Assembly: GCA_030642865.1 (NCBI GenBank)
Contig: DAOWMW010000040.1
Location: 1-9,102 of the forward strand
Source of the DNA: Desulfobacteraceae bacterium
GTDB taxonomy: Bacteria; Desulfobacterota; Desulfobacteria; Desulfobacterales; BuS5
Direction of reading: 5' to 3'
DNA: 9,102 nucleotides
This document shows, piece by piece, positions 7,239-9,102 of this stretch. Below the pieces are notes generated by a model that did not search any database, was not told the DNA's origin, and saw only the letters and a list, made by a program, of their open reading frames with translations. Both the position numbers and the translations under genes were made by a program. Numbering within the stretch: position 1 is the stretch's first letter; each line of letters begins with the position of its first letter.

Positions 7239-7763
7239 ATGTCTATCCATATTATTATTGACGGCTATAATTTAATACGTCAGTCACATACCTTAAGTTC
7301 CATAGAATATATGGATTTTCAACTGGGAAGGGATGCGTTAATAAATGCTGTTGCAGAATATAAAAAAATAAAACATCACAAAATAACGCTTGTTTTTGAT
7401 GGAATTAATTCTAGTGGTATTCCATACTATAATGATATTATCAACGGGATTAAAATAAAATTTTCCAGGAATGGAGAAACCGCCGATAGTCTTATAAAAG
7501 AGATGGCTTCAAAAGAGAGGGAGAAAGCCCTGATAGTCACTTCTGACCTCGATATAGTCAGATTCGCTGAATCGTGTCATTCCACGGTAATAACTTCAGG
7601 CGAATTTGAAAAAAAAATTACCCTGGCATTACTCTACGGTAACAAATATTCCATTGATGATGAGGAAGAAAGCGGATGGGTCCCCACAACTAAAAAAAAA
7701 GGACCTAAAAAAAAAAATTCAAGAAAAAAACGGAAACTGAGAATAAAAGCCAAAAAATTATAG
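7239..7763 (+). CDS. NYN-domain (YacP-like PIN-fold) putative ribonuclease
   Basis: The product has 174 aa and opens with MSIHIIIDGYNLIRQS, the hallmark of YacP/NYN proteins, a PIN-like nuclease fold. Acidic residues expected for a metal-dependent active site are present: D8 (IDGYN), D54 (VFDG), D83 (ETADSLI) and D103/D105 (TSDLD). The relative in Bacillus, Rae1 (YacP), cuts mRNA on the ribosome; an RNA-cleaving role here is inference from family. From about K152 to the end the protein is an extended Lys/Arg-rich tail (KKKGPKKKNSRKKRK...), likely disordered and nucleic-acid- or ribosome-binding. ATG 7239 is preferred because the conserved IIDGYN motif begins within five residues; no clear Shine-Dalgarno precedes it. 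The next gene begins 8 bp after the stop, indicating an operon with the DUF3842 gene. Confidence 0.85.
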   Translation: MSIHIIIDGYNLIRQSHTLSSIEYMDFQLGRDALINAVAEYKKIKHHKITLVFDGINSSGIPYYNDIINGIKIKFSRNGETADSLIKEMASKEREKALIVTSDLDIVRFAESCHSTVITSGEFEKKITLALLYGNKYSIDDEEESGWVPTTKKKGPKKKNSRKKRKLRIKAKKL

Positions 7764-7771
7764 GAACCCAT

Positions 7772-8197
7772 ATGAAGCAAATTTGTGTTATCGATGGTCA
7801 GGGTGGAGGAATAGGGAGCGCAATCATTAAAGCATTAAAGGAATTTTTTCAGGAAACTGTTGAAATTATAGCTCTTGGCACAAATGCCATTGCAACAGCA
7901 CAAATGCTTAGGGCGAAAGCTAATCGCGGAGCGTCCGGTGAAAATGCAATCATAAAAACGACTAAAGATACCGATATTATAATAGGCCCCATTGGAATTA
8001 TCATGGCTCAGGCCATGATGGGAGAAGTTACGCCTGCCATGGCAAAAGCTGTGGCTGAAAGCAGGGGGAAAAAGCTGCTTTTACCTCTCTCCCAGGATAA
8101 CATTGAAATTGTTGGTCTTTCTGCTATTCCGCTTCCCCTTTTAATTAAATCATTAATACAGCGCAACCTTAAAGATTTGCGCATAACCAAAAAATAA
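7772..8197 (+). CDS. DUF3842 family protein (Rossmann-like, function unknown)
   Basis: The product has 141 aa, near the family's usual length. It starts with a beta-strand and a dinucleotide-fold glycine loop, VIDGQGGGIGSAI (6-18), then carries the ANRGASGENAI segment (50-60) and IIGPIGIIMAQAMMGEVTP (70-88) that I associate with DUF3842 in anaerobic Firmicutes and Desulfobacterota. A nucleotide- or cofactor-binding role is suggested by the glycine loop but no activity is known to me. No signal or membrane segment is evident, so it should be cytoplasmic. ATG 7772 is set by an AGGA (7762-7765) overlapping the upstream stop codon. It lies between the NYN and CooT-like genes, with gaps of 8 and 12 bp, so the three are probably co-transcribed and may be functionally linked. 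Confidence 0.85.
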   Translation: MKQICVIDGQGGGIGSAIIKALKEFFQETVEIIALGTNAIATAQMLRAKANRGASGENAIIKTTKDTDIIIGPIGIIMAQAMMGEVTPAMAKAVAESRGKKLLLPLSQDNIEIVGLSAIPLPLLIKSLIQRNLKDLRITKK

Positions 8198-8203
8198 AGG
8201 AGG
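8196..8203 (+). promoter_or_regulatory. Consensus ribosome binding site of the CooT-like gene
   Basis: AAAGGAGG is complementary to the 16S 3' end and is the strongest Shine-Dalgarno in the window. It lies 6 nt before the ATG at 8210 and overlaps the TAA of the DUF3842 gene. The neighbouring NYN and ispH genes have almost none, so the small protein may be translated much more strongly than the rest of its operon. Confidence 0.8.
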
Positions 8204-8209
8204 CATCAC

Positions 8210-8398
8210 ATGTGTGAAGCAAATGCTTATTTAATCAATGGAGACGACAAAAAGCTAATAATGGAATCTGTGGACAGAGTTGAGCCCGAAGATAACGGCA
8301 TTAAAATAATTAGTATTTTCGGAGAACAAAAATTTCTGAACGCAAAGATCCATTCCCTTTCCCTTGTTGATCACAACGTATTGCTAAAAGAAAATTAA
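8210..8398 (+). CDS. CooT-family small protein (putative nickel-binding)
   Basis: The product has 62 aa. It begins Met-Cys-Glu-Ala, and the small beta-rich pattern ends with AKIHSLSLVDHNVLL. This matches the CooT family (formerly annotated as predicted RNA-binding), small dimeric proteins that in Rhodospirillum rubrum bind Ni(II) through Cys2 and serve carbon monoxide dehydrogenase maturation. Cys2 is present here and is the only cysteine. The start is certain: a perfect AAAGGAGG (8196-8203) lies 6 nt before ATG 8210 and overlaps the stop of the DUF3842 gene. No CO dehydrogenase or hydrogenase gene is visible nearby, so the nickel client, if any, lies elsewhere; many anaerobes carry such orphan CooT homologues. 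Family call is fairly firm; nickel binding in this protein is inferred from Cys2. Confidence 0.85.
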   Translation: MCEANAYLINGDDKKLIMESVDRVEPEDNGIKIISIFGEQKFLNAKIHSLSLVDHNVLLKEN

Positions 8399-8437
8399 TA
8401 AAGCATCAAAGTCAAATTTCAAACATTACACAGCACC

Positions 8438-8475
8438 TTTAATCATTGCGGCGTATAACTGCCGCAATGATTAAA
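8438..8475. repeat. Perfect 15-bp inverted repeat with 8-nt loop between the CooT-like gene and ispH
   Basis: TTTAATCATTGCGGC (8438-8452) pairs exactly with GCCGCAATGATTAAA (8461-8475) around the loop GTATAACT. The inner five base pairs are GC-rich and the outer ones AT-rich. It is shaped like a terminator hairpin for the upstream operon, but no T-run follows on the + strand; A residues follow instead. On the minus strand the T-run precedes the hairpin. It could be a non-canonical terminator, a 3'-end mRNA stabiliser, or an operator for ispH, whose start lies 23 nt beyond. Confidence 0.85.
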
Positions 8476-8498
8476 AAACGAAATCATCGAAATTAACT

Positions 8499-9102
8499 GT
8501 GAATATCATTCTAACAAAAACCGCCGGCTTTTGCATGGGTGTCAAACGGGCAGTAAACCTGGCTTTGGAGGCCCCGGGAAAATACAAAAAACCTGTATAC
8601 ACTTACGGGCATCTTATTCATAATCCCCAGGTACTTGCCCGTTTGGAAGAGATGGGAATCTCTCCATTGACGGATCTATCCGTTCAAGAGGCCGGTGTTG
8701 TCATCATAAGAGCCCACGGAGTACCACCGGATGTCTTCACAAAAATAAAAACCGCCGGCTTTACAATTTTAAACGCCACATGTCCGCGCGTAATTGAAGT
8801 TCAAAAGATAATTGACAAATATACCTCCAGAGGATATGCGGTCATCATAGTTGGCGACAGGGATCACCCCGAAGTCATAGGACTACTTGGCCATGCAAAT
8901 ATAAATGGATATCCTGCAAACAGTCTGGCAGCATTAAAGAAACTCCCTCTATTTGACAACGCAATTATTGTGGCGCAAACCACTCAAAATAAAAATTTCT
9001 ATCAAGCCGTCAAAAAATGGGCTTCTTTTTATCATCCTGATTATCTTTTCTTTAATACCATTTGCGATTCCACCAGTAGACGGCAGTCTGAAATTTTAAC
9101 CC
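8499..9102 (+). CDS. ispH: 4-hydroxy-3-methylbut-2-enyl diphosphate reductase IspH (3'-truncated by window edge)
   Basis: IspH (LytB) is a cytoplasmic [4Fe-4S] enzyme that reduces HMBPP to isopentenyl and dimethylallyl diphosphate, the last step of the MEP pathway. The visible 201 residues cover the first two thirds. All three cluster cysteines are present: C12 (TAGFCMGVKRA), C95 (NATCPRV) and C189 (TICDSTSRRQ). Substrate-pocket residues are also visible: H41 (HLIHNPQV), H73 (RAHGVPP), H123-P-E125 (DRDHPEV) and the VAQTTQNK segment. The GTG at 8499 is the only start that keeps C12 in its usual position; no Shine-Dalgarno precedes it. It lies 100 bp after the CooT-like gene, behind a strong inverted repeat, and may be a separate transcription unit. 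Some Desulfobacterota and Firmicutes fuse IspH to ribosomal protein S1 domains; the window ends too early to tell. Confidence 0.96.
   Translation, partial: MNIILTKTAGFCMGVKRAVNLALEAPGKYKKPVYTYGHLIHNPQVLARLEEMGISPLTDLSVQEAGVVIIRAHGVPPDVFTKIKTAGFTILNATCPRVIEVQKIIDKYTSRGYAVIIVGDRDHPEVIGLLGHANINGYPANSLAALKKLPLFDNAIIVAQTTQNKNFYQAVKKWASFYHPDYLFFNTICDSTSRRQSEILT

Noticed and set aside
8438..8475. Calling the 15-bp inverted repeat a standard rho-independent terminator
   Set aside because: The + strand continues with A residues, not T; the structure is reported as a repeat instead.

Overview
The window looks like chromosome from an anaerobic, AT-rich member of the Desulfobacterota (sulfate-reducer-like, Desulfobacteraceae type). 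The taxonomic call is inference. It rests on the run NYN-domain protein, DUF3842 protein, CooT-like protein, then ispH, plus the codon use and spacing style. No rRNA, tRNA, CRISPR array or insertion sequence was seen.

Layout. Positions 2-115 hold the C-terminal tail of a gene resembling the ImmA/IrrE-type antitoxin/metallopeptidase family. Positions 154-6830 hold a four-gene cassette on the + strand: a very large exported membrane protein (1371 aa), a small cysteine-rich membrane-anchored protein (113 aa), a MacB/FtsX-type ABC permease, and its LolD/MacB-type ATPase. A 408-bp AT-rich gap (6831-7238) separates this from a compact three-gene run: NYN/YacP-like nuclease, DUF3842 Rossmann protein and CooT-like protein. 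The window ends in a 5'-partial-view of ispH (GTG start at 8499), the last enzyme of the MEP isoprenoid pathway, cut by the window edge.

How the genes work together. The ABC pair is of the type that moves substrates from or within the inner membrane towards the periplasm using ATP (LolCDE/MacB class) rather than a nutrient importer. The 1371-aa protein is a full-length tandem duplication: each half has a signal-peptide-like segment, a roughly 440-residue periplasmic beta-rich region starting with a cysteine motif, and a membrane bundle. The second half even carries its own internal AxA signal-peptidase-like site. The large protein, the small protein and the outer loop of the permease all place cysteine clusters on the periplasmic side. 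I infer a dedicated, apparently uncharacterised envelope system in which the ABC pump works with the duplicated periplasmic/membrane protein, and the small Cys-rich protein is either a subunit or the cargo. Substrate and function are not readable from the sequence.

The most interesting signals are the duplicated giant protein, the shared cysteine motifs of the cassette, and the CooT-like/DUF3842/NYN operon. Two perfect inverted repeats (4775-4784 with 4813-4822, and 8438-8452 with 8461-8475) sit in intergenic DNA.
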